DNA of 64,000 bases from Clarkia xantiana subsp. parviflora (GCA_036873135.1 JAPTYO010000001.1:46090774-46154773); one strand, 5' to 3'. Positions 24,567 through 36,713 are shown, numbered from the stretch's first letter. Notes: generated from the sequence alone by a model not told the origin. A program made the numbers and translations.

Positions 24567-26881
24567 GAGAGGGAGCCAGCCGTACGTACACATACGTCCT
24601 AATCAAGGTGTAGTTTGTTTATTTTTAAATATGAAATGACGTGAATACCCTATGTTCTCTTGGTACAGCTACAGACTACAGAGTGAAACTTACGGTGTCC
24701 TTTCTTGGTATTTCGGCAAAGTTTTGATGATTAAAGAACTACTAAATTAATAGAATGGTGATTAATATTTTTTGCATGTGTGATTAACTTAGGCCGCCGC
24801 GCTATGCCATTATTGCACTGCGCGTACTTCGTCAAACCATGCTAATTAGAAGCATATAAATATAAATATTATAACTAAGGGTTTATAAACAAATCGCTAC
24901 TTAGCTGTAGTGTTTTACATGTCTATATTATAATTTAGTTTTTAAAACTTAGCTAACTTAACCTTTAATTTTAGAAAAAAGCTACATTATTCATATGACA
25001 ATTTTTTGTCTCAATTAGCTACCTGAACTTTAGTCACTTTGTTTGGTTGTGGTGTCTCGTTCTTTTTTCCCTACTAAATTGGTACAATTGCAATAGCTCA
25101 TATAAAAACAACATAAAATGGAATTTTTTTTTGTTAGGTATTTGAAGTTTCATATTTTAATAAATTGGTATCCGAAATTTATCTTCCACTATTACCTATT
25201 ATTTATTGTTATTGTTATTACACCATTTTTAGATTTTTGTATTAATCATCTCATTTTTATTTATCATTTATAGCTACAGTTCAATAACAATAACTGTCCT
25301 TTTTAATTATTATTATTGTTGAACTGTTTTACTTTTACTAGTAACAAAATCTTATTTTAAAATGTAACAAACAAAAATAAGATACTGCTTAATGTAAATC
25401 ACTAATAATGTTGTAAATATATATATATATATATATATGTGAGCTCAATAATAATTAGTTCAATATTCAATATTTTTCTACATAATATATAGACAATAAT
25501 AGTGGGTACAATCTAATGATTCAGGTTGATTAAATTAAAAAAAAATCTTGAGACAAATTAATGTATGTATTACATCAATTTTCACGTCATTATATAGTGC
25601 GATACTATGATTTACAAATATATTTTTTTATTTAAAAGTAAAAATAAAAACTTTCTTAGTAAAATATAACATTATATATTTTTAATATAAATATATATAA
25701 CCGCAATAAATTAACTATCTTATTTATATCTTCTCTTATATTAATTTATAAAATAAGTTTGTAAACTAATAATATTATAACATAAAGAGAATATTACGTA
25801 AAATGCATATATATATTATGGCACACGGGCACCGTGGAACTGGAATCCGCGACGCGTGATTAATCAAACAAAACCAGCTCACCATGGCAGTAGTTTCCAA
25901 GATTGTTCGAGCATTAAACAAAACAGCTCACCCTCACCATGTTATTATTATTGGAACCATACACAAGATTTTGTTTTCGCATCTTTGATTTCTTTTTAGG
26001 GTATAAGATGAACTTTTGTCTTTTTATTATATATATTGCTATCCAAATTTTGATTTTTTGAATTCCGATACCTACCGTCGATTTTAGATTAAAAAAAAAG
26101 GTTACAATCTCACTTATTTGTCTGTTAAAACTTAATATACCGCACGTGACAAAGAGACAGGTAACTTTTTAGTCTAAAATCGAAACTTAAATAGCAAAAT
26201 TGAGGAATTAACTAAATTATGCTAGCTAGCTATTAGTAAAACGAAGTTATTAATTATTTAGGTAGGGGTATAAATATAGTTGTTGCGGGCATGCAGTGAG
26301 AAATCTTAAGATGATGGATGCATAAATCAATTTCGGATTTGGATTGATGCACTCACTTAACCAACGTGGGGGTGGATCCCATTTCCGATTTGGATTGATA
26401 TGCCTCCGTGCAACGTGTAAATTCAAAGATCCGGAACCAACCAACACTTCGTGGGAACCAAAATAATTGTATGACCAATTTGTCTATTTCATTTTAATAT
26501 TACTTTTTTCTTTTCTTTATATATATCTTAATTTCGCGCTATCTTTATCTAATACCTAAAATCACATTTATTCATAAAAATATATATTTTTTGAATGTTA
26601 ATTGTATATATATTTTTTACTTAATAATATATATATATATATATATATATTTGAATTTTTATTATTTACAAACAATTATATATATATATATACTTTAATT
26701 TATTTATTTTAGCCATACTTTTATAATCTATATAATGATATAATATATTCTACATTAAATTTAATTCATAACGTAGATTATTTCACTATAGCTAGCAAAA
26801 AAATTTGTGAATATCCCCTTCATTATTTTTCTAAAAAAATATTTAATAAATTTACAAACATTCTAGTATATTATCGCTTTT

Positions 26882-26916
<35 letters not shown>

Positions 26917-27634
26917 GTCAAACTACTAAAATCGGTAATCCGTTGCAAACCATGATAGAGAGAATTCAGAGAAAACAAAAAAAAATTGCGTATCATTCAA
27001 GAGAGTGTATGTACTAGCCACTAAATATGTTAAGAGTACAAATTATAATGGTATACTGAAGATCTTCAATAAAAAAATATATAAAACGTTCAAGTTTATG
27101 TCAAATTCGTTAAGGCATATATCGTATTCTTAACCAGTGATATCACATCCGAACGTTCGGATCCCGATGTTATAAAAAAAAATGTATAAAAAAAAATCAC
27201 CACTAAAAAGGCCTTTGTGGCCGGGCAAAAGTCCGTATATACAAATTACAAACCAGTAAAAAGTTCGGTATAAATCGATGTTTGCAAATATCAATTTAGG
27301 AGAGGTTGTTAGAGTATAAATAATGTATACCAAAAAATTTCAATTACAAGTTGGAGTTTTAAAAGCTGATTAGTTAACATATACGTCTTATTTCCTACCA
27401 AATAATATCAGACCTAATCGAGTGGATGCTGGCCGGTCTTTCGCGTGCGGCTCACGCCATTCGAGGTGGCCCAGCCCAACCCAGCATTCATTCGAAAAGC
27501 CTAAACCGTTGTTGTACATGAGCACTTAGTTTAATTAACCGTTGATGTATACAAAGTACTTGTAAGATATAAAATAAAAATTATAATACGTAAAAAATTA
27601 ATTAACTGTGTAGATTTAAATGACACTAGCTACA
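24567..27634. other. Gene-free AT-rich spacer with TA microsatellites
   Basis: No gene-like frame was found over 3 kb. TA-dinucleotide arrays lie at about 25417-25439, 26627-26651 and 26885-26912. A GC-richer patch at 27415-27500 is not recognised. Confidence 0.5.
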
Positions 27635-27643
27635 TAGATTCTG

Positions 27644-28581
27644 GGGTCAATAACCTGGGAGAGATCTGAAGATTGACCCTTGTGAGTTTGAGAGGTCTGA
27701 AGATTGAAATGGTGATAACAGAGGTCTGAAGTTTCGACTTGTAGATAATAGAGGTCTCCGTTAGTTTTTTCCGTTAAAACTGACGGAAGTTGGTCATGTG
27801 CATAGCATGTGACCAGAAATAAAATAAAATTCCAAAAATATCCTTCTTGCATCTCACGTGATTGAATGAAAAGACGAAAATGCCCTTAAGGCCACCACCC
27901 AACTCCGGCCATCACCACGGCTCCGGCCGGCCACCACTTAACTCCGGCGACCACCACTCACAACTCCGACGACCGCCACCAAACTCCGACGACCGCCACC
28001 ACGGTCCCAATTGGGCCTAAATCGGAGCCACACAGCTCCGATCGGAGCTCGGTGGCTTCGATCGGAGCTCTGTGGCTTCGATCGGAGCTCTGTGGCTCCG
28101 ATATGGGGCCACAGAGCTCCGATTTGGGGCTCTGTGGCCTCAGATCGGAGCCACAGAGCTCCAAATCGGAGCCACCGAGCTCCGATCGGAGCTTTGTGGC
28201 TCCGATTTGGGCCAAATTGGGGTCGTGGTGACGGTCGTCGGAGTTTGGTGGCGGTCGTCGGAGTTGTGAGTGGTGGTCGCCGGAGTTGGGTGGTGGCCGG
28301 CCGGAGCCGTGGTGGTGGCCGGAGTTGGATTAGGTTTAAATTATGGACAGGGGTATTTTTGTCATTTCATCTTTATATTAATTAAACTTTTTATTAATTC
28401 AAATATTACAAAAGGGTATTTTTGACATTTCATGCGGTTCTGTTAAATTTAACAGAAAATTTGGACGGAAAACCTGAAAATCACAAAGTCCAAACTTCAG
28501 ACCTCAGTTATCACCATTTCAATCTTCAGATCTCTCAAATTCACAAGGTCAATCTTCAGACCTCTCCCAGGCTATTGACCC
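27644..28581. mobile_element. Foldback MULE-like MITE (938 bp)
   Basis: The ends GGGTCAATAACCTGGGAGAG and its near-inverse are flanked by a perfect 9-bp duplication TAGATTCTG (27635-27643 and 28582-28590). The two arms are inverted repeats along most of their length, including the CCGGCCGGCCACCAC-type blocks. The element therefore approaches one long palindrome centred near 28110. The core contains alternating GGAGCTCTGTGGCT and inverse words. It is non-coding. The open frames read through it on both strands are by-products of the repeat. Confidence 0.88.
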
Positions 28582-28590
28582 TAGATTCTG

Positions 28591-29350
28591 ACATGTGTTT
28601 TTATTGCGATGGTAAATAATGAGACTAGTTGACTAATTGTTTTAAAAATACGAACTTGTGCTGAATATATCTGATTTAAGATATCAGTAAAATACGTAGA
28701 TATAATTAATGTTGTTTCTGACAGAAAAACTTATACGTAGAGACGTGATTTGCAATACTTGTGGAGGTACAAAGCTCTACGTATACATGTACTTGTTTAT
28801 GCTTAAGTTGTCAACGAGAAAGCAAGGAATCTCGTCAACTTGTTAAGTTTTACAGGTCGATGATGCATGTACATATAATATAGTTGCTTCATGTGGTTGT
28901 AACACTCTAAGTCTGAGCGATTGTTCTCACTAACTTAACTCAGTTTAATTAATTCGGTATACATCTGAGTATGTTTTTCTCATTTGAATCTAGAAAATGA
29001 AATTTTGTGTGAGTTGCATCTCTCTTTCTTTTAAGAGATTCAAATCACATTTTTATTCGATGTGAAACAAATTAAAGGACACAATGGTGGAAAAAGAGTT
29101 AAATATGATCCGTGCGTACATGTGAAGCCAAATCACTAAGCATGGTCAGGTTAGAATGATTCCAAAGAAATTCGAACAACACGTATTAAAACTGCTAAGT
29201 GTACTTAATTAATTACCTAATTGTACGGAACACGCAGGAATAAGAAAGTCCAATGCTTGGGTTGGCCTTTATAGCAACGCAAAAGTCGTTTAATTAAATT
29301 AAACCGATCTGGATTTGACTTAGATTCACGAAACCTATGTACGTACGCAT
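28591..29350. other. Spacer without recognised features
   Basis: AT-rich unique-looking sequence. No frame, repeat end or RNA gene was recognised. Confidence 0.45.
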
Positions 29351-29976
29351 ATATAGTACATTAGGCGTACTTTGGCGTTTATGTAATAGCTAGTTGGGAG
29401 AGAAAAGAGGTTATATCTTGTAATCGGAAAAAAAAAAACAGAAGTAACCAGAGAATGGAATGAAAACAATTTATATACATACTATCACGTTTATGCTTGA
29501 TATCCAGATTTTTGCCACGGTGGGTTTAGATTGAAAGAAATTATTTGAATCAGTGTAGTAGATATATGTACTACTCAAGTCAAATGTCTCATTATATATT
29601 TTTTGGTCCAAGTAAGAATAACAAGTTCAATGAGATTGGGTAAGACAAGCTGTGGGGATAGTCGCTTAAGCTTGAGATATCGGTATTAGAAGAGCCAACC
29701 TGATCGGGCTTGCAAAGTAAGGACCGTGTGATGTGAGAGCTAGTATGCGAACTTTAATGCGTATTTAAAAAGTAAAGTAAGTTGCCTAACCATGCAAAAT
29801 ATTATGGACAAGGACATCACCACTTGAAGGGGTAAATTTTGATACCCTCCACATTATTATTAATATATTATATATTAAAAAGTGATTTGGATCTCTAGGC
29901 TGAGTTGGAGTGGACGATTCCCCGAATTTAGGGCGTAGATATCAGATAACTGGGTGTCGGTGGAAGAATATATAAA

Positions 29977-30153
29977 GGGTAAATCCTTAAAGTGTGAAAT
30001 TTTTAGTGAAAAATTCATAGAAAGTTGTCAAATGACACATGCCAAGTAATTATTGTTCATAAAATGGAAAGAGAATGTTATGCATTGCCATGTGGACTAT
30101 AAATGCTTTCTATAGATTTTTCACAGTTTTTTTCACATGCTCTAGCATCACCC
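29977..30153. mobile_element. Small MULE-like MITE 1
   Basis: The ends GGGTAAATCC and CATCACCC bound 177 bp. The flanks are a perfect 9-bp duplication ATATATAAA (29968-29976 and 30154-30162). Inner inverted blocks are GTGAAATTTTTAG and CTATAGATTTTTCACAG. The related sequence at 40.4 kb contains one undivided ATATATAAA, the uninserted state. Confidence 0.82.
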
Positions 30154-30166
30154 ATATATAAATGGC

Positions 30167-30319
30167 GAGTAGTGCTAGAAACTGTGAAATTTATAGTGAA
30201 ATTTCTATAGAAAGTGTTATAGGGCCCACCAAGGAACCAATAGAATTTGCTGTAGCACTTTCTCTTTCATACTTTCTAGAGAAATTTCACAGGAAATTTC
30301 ACAGTTTGAAACTTTATTG
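30167..30319. mobile_element. Small MULE-like MITE 2, abutting MITE 1
   Basis: A 153-bp element is flanked by ATAAATGGC on both sides (30158-30166 and 30320-30328). The inverted arms share AAACTGTGAAATTT and GTGAAATTTCT.TAGAAAG. Its left duplication overlaps the right duplication of MITE 1, so the two inserted into practically the same spot. The sequences are related but not identical. Confidence 0.8.
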
Positions 30320-30589
30320 ATAAATGGCGCACCTCTTTTTAAGTTCTTTTTGTACAAAGTCGGAAGGGAATAAGGCGTAGAGATTTAAAAGACCATATAT
30401 GTGTTGGACAATTGTCAATGAGCTGGGCTTGGCCCATTGGCAATTTTGTGGTATAAATGAGATTGGTAGTGCCGTGACTTCACTTGACACTATTAAATAC
30501 TAAGGCATATTGCCTAGTATAAAAGGTGAAAAACAACTTAAAGTGGTAATTAATTACTAGATGGAAGACTCTCTCTACACAAGCGTATG

Positions 30590-32730
30590 TTGGGGGTGCA
30601 AATCATCGGATCTAAAGCACACCTGGTAGTCTTGGCTTGTGTGCGTGCCCGCGACGTGCATACACGATTGTCGTTCCGAAAAGCCTACCTCACGTGAGCC
30701 CGGTTTTGTTAAACGAAATTTTTTGTTTACTGTCAAAACCGAATTTAGTAAACAATATTATGTTAATATTGCAAACCGTAGTTACCTAGTTTAGTGATGT
30801 CCAGATACGTTGTATAATTCTATTATGGCAACTGTATAACCAATATTGATACCGAATATTTTATTCACACTGTATATTCGGTGTATAATTTAAATATAGC
30901 CAATATATAGGTGCATAAATATATTTTTCTATATTCGGTTTTTGAGCAATCCTCACACTATAAATATGATGGTATTCCTACAGTTTTTTACACAACTCAA
31001 ATCCGAAAATACTCACCACAATTTCGAAATTTTCCTCCCAATATTACTGTCCGAAGTTCTGCTTTTGCTGCATCTGAAATTCCTAACTGCTGTTTCGAAA
31101 ATTCTGCTCTCGGATTAACAACAGTCAACTGCTCTCAGGTTTTTATTCCGGATCTGTGAATATGTTCAGCTTTTTGATGTTCTATTCAGATCTCACATTC
31201 TCTTTTGAGTTCAGGTATTGTTCGATTCGGTTGGACGAACTGTATTCAGATCTCACATTCTCTCAGGTACTGTCTGCCGTTTCGAAGTTTCTGCTCTCGA
31301 ATTTACTACCGTTAGCTACTCTCAGGTTTTTATTTAAGTTCTGTGATTCTGTTCATCTTATTAACTTTCTATCAAGATCTCACATTCTCTTTTGAGTTCA
31401 GGTATTGTTCGGTTGAACGAATTGTGTGCACGATTCGTGTCAACGACACTGTTGTATCCTGGGAGGTGATCGCCCCTTGTGTTAAACCTCGTTGCATAGC
31501 CTGAGGGTGAGGTGGGGCGAAATTGCGCGTGGTCAGAACGTGCCTTAGTAAATATTCGTATTTCACATTCGATCTACGAATTGCTAATTTCGGGTTTAAA
31601 CACATACAGATTATTCGTTAATTGTATGTTGGTCACCGAATAAAAATTAAATGGACATTTGTCCTACATATTTCAGAATTACTGTTTTACCCCTGTTTTC
31701 GACTAACAAGGGCTTGCTGAGAGGTTAATCAATAGAGACCCGAACCGAGACCACACCATCCCGGCCACGACCGGACTATCATCCCCGAGCCAAACCTCCG
31801 TCCACCACACTGAAAATCACCGCCAGCCATGACCGGAGCTCCGCCCTCGTGAAATCGTCCTCCACGCTCCAGCTCGGCCCTGCACCACCACCGACCGAAG
31901 CCCCAGCCATCTGCCCTCGTGTCTGACCCCAGCCCCGACCGGACCGGAGCTCCACCAGCCCAGTCCCGGTCGTTCTCCGTTCAGCCAGGTACCGATGCCT
32001 TCATCCGCCCTCGTGCTACCGTGACCACCCGTCGCATCACCGAAGCCATCTCCAGCTTGCCCCGGTACCCGCCGCTGCTGCCATGCTTTGCCGTGGTGCC
32101 ACTGTCCACCCGAGCTCCCGTCGTCGTCCTTGTTGTTGGAGGTGTCGTCGTCCCTGCTGCTGAGGTGCCGTCCGTTCTCTCTTCCTATTTTCTTAATTTT
32201 ATTTTTATTCTTTTCTTTATATATTTATTTAGTTATTTATTAGATTTTATGATATTTATATTATATTTAATTAGGTAGTTTAAATGTAATTGTTATGTAT
32301 GGATTTAAGCATGTTAAATAATTTTTAGTTTTTTTTTTTTTTTTTTTTTTTAAATATTTAGCCTTAATTAAGAGTTATATAGATTATAATTAGTTTTTTA
32401 GACTTAGGTTAATAATTGACAATATTTTCTGCATATAATAAATTTAATTAAATATTGACGTTGTTAGATTAATCCAATACAAAAAAATATATTAATGAAT
32501 AAAAATGGCAAATTAATTGAATTGAGTACCGAAAGGGCGTAGTTAAAAATTATTATTTTTAATTCGTAATAGAACCCCCGAACTCGAATTTCTGATCGTA
32601 GACCGATTATATACCTAGGTTTTAATTTAGGATTCTAGTTAGCCTTAATTAACTAGTGACGACTCTTTTCCAAATATACGTTTTCAAAACGTAATTCGCC
32701 ATAGGTTAAATTTAGGTCTAACAGCTTTAT
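30590..32730 (+). mobile_element. Probable LTR-retrotransposon remnant (non-coding)
   Basis: This block differs in composition from its surroundings. It includes a TATA-like TATAAATATG near 30960, an internal tandem duplication (31093-31426) and a GC-rich non-coding stretch (31740-32170). Near 32655 a GTGACGACTC word is followed by runs of AAAACG, a layout reminiscent of Gypsy Tat-lineage LTR ends. Part of it (about 31370-31470) recurs inverted at 37477-37560, which supports a dispersed repeat. No polymerase domain or paired LTRs were found, so the limits and class are tentative. Confidence 0.35.
31093..31426 (+). repeat. Imperfect tandem duplication (about 150 bp of 187-bp period)
   Basis: Units 31093-31243 and 31280-31426 each run from TTTCGAA..TTCTGCTCTCG through CTCTCAGGTTTTTATT to TCAGATCTCACATTCTCTTT, then TTCAGGTATTGTTCG. 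They are clearly homologous with scattered substitutions. Neither unit is coding. Confidence 0.75.
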
Positions 32731-32881
32731 TTTAATCCGTTTGTGGGTGTTGAAAGAATCAATCCTAATAACATCTGATATTATATTATATATATCAGAG
32801 TCAGTTTGCTACTTTATTTAGCTAACAATAAAGGGCTAACTAATTCAAATTCAAAACAAACCTAAGAGGCGAACCATATAA

Positions 32882-34151
32882 TATTTAGATGGAACCTTTA
32901 GACTAAAATACCAATCGTCAAAGCAACTACAACCAACTTCATTAATGCCCTCCCTCATCGATCGACTCTAATCATAGTTTGTTTACTTTTTTTTTTTTTT
33001 TTTTGTGCCAATAACCATAGTTTCACTTAAAAAACCCTATATCACCAATCTTTTTAACTTGAATAAACTCATAAACTCTATCAACCAAGCAGTTACACTT
33101 AACCTTAAACACGCTTTGTTGATGCAAGCTGGTCCTACTAGTTTCTATTGTGATCTTACACTAGATACTCATCAAATTTCATGCAAGCCATTGATATATC
33201 TGTTACACGTGCAGATTTTTCTTTTCTTCATAAATGGATGATTAATGAATTTACAATCTATAGAGGTAGAATTGGGTGAATAATCTATAAAATATTTGAA
33301 TAATGACTCATGTTAACTGTTGATGTATGAAGTTTCAAAAGTTAATATGGAGGGTCTGAGGTTTCAGTTTTGTTGAAATTTGGTTTTCCATCCATTTTTA
33401 GGGTTAAATTTAAGAGAATGGTGTGAAATGACATTTTTGCCCCATTTTAATATTTTGTTTTATTTAATACCTTATTTGAGGAAACGTGAAATGACAAAAT
33501 TACCCCTGAAATCAAATTAAAACAAGCACGGTTCCGGCCACCGCCACCCTGACTCCGGCCACCGCCACCCCGGCTCTGGCGACCACCACTCCGTGAGGGG
33601 CATTTTCGTCTTTTCATTTCAAGCATGTGAGAGACACACTTTGATAAATGGGCATTTTTTGGATTTAATTTTATTTTCGGTCACATGCCAAGCACGTGAC
33701 CAAATTCCGTCACTTTTAACAGCAAAAATTGACGGAGACCTCTTAAATCAACAAAACTGAAACCTCAGATCCTCCATATTAACTTTTGAAACTTCAGACA
33801 TCAACGCCTAACATGGGTCATTATTCAGACATTTCATAGATTATTTACCCGGTAAAATTTGCAGAGGACAGATGTTCAGCCAGGACGTGCTTACTACATT
33901 TTCTCTGATATTTCAAGAGAGAGATTTGGAATTGGTTACAAGAAGATTCTACTGTACTTCAACTGAGAAATAAAATTGGTCATCTCCATTTTACTTAATT
34001 TCGGTCCCGGTTGAGGGACAACCGACATGCTCACAAACTTTCCTTTTGGGGTGGGTATTCAAATGGAACCTCTTTCCCCATAAAGGAAAAAAAAAAAAAA
34101 CCTTTCCAGTTGTTTGTAACGTATGTTACATGAGGTGTGGGGGAATATATA
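32882..34151. repeat. Duplicated segment homologous to the last intron of the SNX2 gene
   Basis: After removing the MITE at 33274-33850, this segment aligns colinearly with 42864-43424. Shared stretches include ACCAATCGTCAAAGCAACTA, AGTACATTTTCTCTGATATT (approximately), ACTTTCCTTTTGGGGTGG and CCAGTTGTTTGTAACG. The partner lies within the SNX2 intron between exons 42578 and 43494. No SNX2 exon is included in the copy. Either an intron piece was duplicated or both are copies of an unrecognised repeat. Confidence 0.8.
33274..33850. mobile_element. MULE-like MITE with about 80-bp inverted ends
   Basis: The ends GGGTGAATAATCTATAAAAT and its inverse extend with few mismatches for about 80 bp per side. 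The flanks GGTAGAATT (33265-33273) and GGTAAAATT (33851-33859) are a 9-bp duplication with one mismatch. The homologous segment in the SNX2 intron has a single undivided site at 43005-43013, which gives the exact insertion point. The core has CCGGCCACCGCCACC words like the 27644 element. Confidence 0.92.
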
Positions 34152-34633
34152 GTTAAGTCCTGTCAACCTGAGTCTGACTTCAACTTCAACGGCCTCACTC
34201 ACCTCACTGGCTCTTCTACGACGCTCTCGTCTCGCTCGCGTCGCGCAGTCCTCGCTTCCCTTTGTATCTCTGTTGGTAACTGGATGCTCCCAGCTTTGTA
34301 TGTTGTATCTCTGCTCAAACATGATATCATATGAAAACTGAAAAGCAGATATATCGATTTGATTGTGGTGATGCTGAGTTGCATGTAATGTAATTAGTTA
34401 ATGATAATTGGAGTGGATGATATAATTGTTTGGTCTTGTTGCAAAGCAATTTTGTTGCTTCTTTCTTATATATGTATGTAACAGGCCGAGTGCTTCAGAG
34501 GTTGTAAAAGAGAATGAATGCATGGTACCAATTTCGTGTGAACAAATACAAAATTCTGATCTATATATATATATATATATATATTGGTTTTACTTTTACC
34601 AACCAAGGTGCTTCGAAATCCGGTCACCGTTTT
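34152..34633. other. Unassigned stretch with TA microsatellite
   Basis: A C/T-rich patch at 34165-34300 and a TA array at 34562-34584. No gene was recognised. Confidence 0.4.
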
Positions 34634-34729
34634 GAGTCTCTTTTTGGTAAGCCTCCCAACTATGCCAAACTTTGTATTTTTGGGTTCAAATGTTATCTGT
34701 ACTCCGACCCTATACAAAGTACAAACTAG
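34634..34729 (+). pseudogene. Copia integrase fragment
   Basis: The frame reads LFGKPPNYAKLCIFGFKCY, a close match to the end of the Copia integrase core (LFGKxPNYSxLRVFGCxCY type) that precedes the reverse-transcriptase region. It ends at a TAG stop at 34727. Nothing else of the element is visible on either side, so it is a small orphan fragment. Confidence 0.75.
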
Positions 34730-35342
34730 AGTCGAGCTCGATATTAATCTTTTCATTGATTAATTTAATATAATAGTGTATGTAAATTGTAAATATACAA
34801 TGTCATGTGTGTCATTGAAAAGCTCCACGCCACGTATATACATTTGCATGAAAAATAATTTGTAGAGTAGCACGTTGAAAAAGTAATGATTTTTTATTAA
34901 GATATTCAAATAACTTTTATATAACTCATAATATGTGAAGTCAGTCTCTATATATATAGACATAGTGTATATGATAACAATTTATATTATTAAAAAAAAA
35001 TGAGATGTAAAAACAAATTTAATCTCAATTAAGCTTTAAAGTGAATGTATTTCGATGTAATCGTTTAAATTTATTGATAAATTCATTAGCGTATGTATAA
35101 ATAACAATTTTCCCAGATATTTGAAATTCATGTATCCAATTTCAAAAAAAAAAAAAATTGGGTAATAAATTGTAATTATGCTAAAAATCCAGGTAACGAT
35201 GTCAAACTTCATCTAAATCCTAAACCCTAGAGAGGATAAAAACCCTTATAAACTGGTTTGGTCAGTCAAGCTAGCTCTATATATCAATCACTCCATATAT
35301 TGTCGTTAATTAGGTCCTCGATCAATCAATCCATCACCAAAG
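34730..35342 (+). promoter_or_regulatory. Upstream region of the F-box gene
   Basis: AT-rich sequence leading to the F-box gene. A TATA-like CCTTATAAAC lies at 35243-35252, about 90 nt upstream of the ATG, and CTCTATATATC lies at 35275. Either could serve as TATA box. Confidence 0.4.
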
Positions 35343-36713
35343 ATGCACACGTCTCAGAAGAAGAAGAAGCAGAAATCTGCAGCAAAGTGGGATTACCTGC
35401 CGGAACATCTCCTTGAGGATGTCTTGGATCGGTTTGTGGAAGTTTCCGACTATGTCCGATTCGCTGTCGTGTGTAAACGCTGGTTCTCCACCGCTCAATT
35501 CCACCAGAACCAATGGCGCCTCAAATCATCATCATCCCCAGTAAAACAGATGCCCATGCTTCTTATTCAGAACTGCGCCGGATCAATCAAGTATCAAAGT
35601 CTACACCGTGTGCTTGTCGGAAAACACCAACTCCTAATGAACGAAGTCGCCGATTTGCGCATGGTGCCTGATTATATTTACAAAGATACTATCATCCGAT
35701 GCTGTGGCACCTCGCACGGGTGGCTGATATTCATCCACGACGATATACTTGCTCTAATACTTTACAACCCCTTCACTAAATCAACCATTAATCTCCCTCG
35801 CATCTTCGATGTCCCTAAGGAAGAGCCGCACAAGTTTACACCAAAACTGGAGTTCTTTAAAATGGCTGCTCTATCTGATGATCCATCTCTGTATCCCGAC
35901 ACGTACCAGGTTATTGTTATATTAGGAACATATATATTTAATCAGATCAAATCGTGCTTCATTATGACACAAACACATGTCAATATCTTATTTTCTTTTT
36001 TATCTTTTTATTAATATAATGTATTTATTCCCTATTACCAGGTTCTTATTGCGTATAACCCGGAATTTATATGGTTGTTTCGATCTAGAAGTGACTGCTG
36101 GGTTCGTGTGGAAAAACCGCAAATACCACAAAAACCCGACACCGCAGACAACGTTTATTATCTTAGTCATTGTTTTAATCCTCAAGTTATATACTATCGA
36201 AGCAAGTTTTATATAGCAGGCCGCAGAAGCTTAATTACAGTGGAGACTAATGATGAATGTTGTGCTCCACGCGCAATATATCAATACCTCGGATTCCAAC
36301 AACTCTCGAATGTCGTGTGGCCAATGTCTGAACGATACCTCGTAGAATCCTGCAATGGACGTTTGTTATACATCGAGAGGTTCTTCTGGGGTGTTGAGAA
36401 GTTTATGATGTATGAGTTGAATCTTAATCATGAAGACGGTCCAATGTGTAGTTTGCTGCCAAGTCTGGGTGGTGAAACTCTATTTCTAGGGTTAAACTAC
36501 TCATTGTCACTTTTTGCATCTCAATCTTCGGGCTGTCAACCTGACTGCATATACTACACAGACTATCGACTCGATGATATGGGTGTTTACGATGTTCGTC
36601 GTGAACATTTTAAACATCTTAACCCTTATTCGTCGATTGATCGTGGACTACCAGCAATTTGGATCTTCCCACAACCTAATCTCAACACTAGCCATACCTT
36701 GGTTGCAAACTAA
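35343..36713 (+). CDS. F-box protein with DUF295 (KIB-type beta-propeller) C-terminus
   Basis: Two exons join in phase 0: 35343-35909 (donor after ACCAG) and 36042-36713 (acceptor TTACCAG), giving 412 residues. A lysine-rich start is followed by an F-box at about 15-55, with WDYLPEHLLEDVLDRF, DYVRFAVVCKRW and the downstream W. DUF295 features include CCGTSHGWL, LYNPFTKSTINLP, and the second-exon blocks YRSKFYIAGRRSLITV and YLVESCNGRLLYIERFF. Such proteins are substrate receptors of SCF E3 ubiquitin ligases (binding SKP1/ASK through the F-box), and KIB1 members target BIN2-like kinases. The substrate here is unknown. The family expands by local duplication, and a truncated paralogue lies 0.7 kb downstream. 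Confidence 0.9.

Larger units (their letters stand above)
29355..30405. repeat. Segmental repeat copy A (partner at 40357-40510)
   Basis: The words TACATTAGGCGTACTT (29359), GGGTGTCGGTGGAAGAATAT (29952) and AAGTCGGAAGGGAATAAGGC to AAAAGACCATATATGTG (30357-30400) occur in the same order near 40360-40508. There they are compressed into about 150 bp. Copy A contains roughly 540 bp extra at 29395-29935 and two MITEs. Confidence 0.7.

Noticed and set aside
28011..28385. 124-residue plus-strand frame and an 85-residue minus-strand frame rich in repeated residues
   Set aside because: Both are translations of the inverted GGAGCTCTGTGGCT-type words inside the foldback MITE. Open frames on both strands at once show repeat structure, not a gene.
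31919..32278. 119-residue proline/valine-rich frame
   Set aside because: It lies in the GC-rich non-coding zone of the retroelement-like block, and its C-terminal half translates AT-rich spacer. No family similarity was seen.
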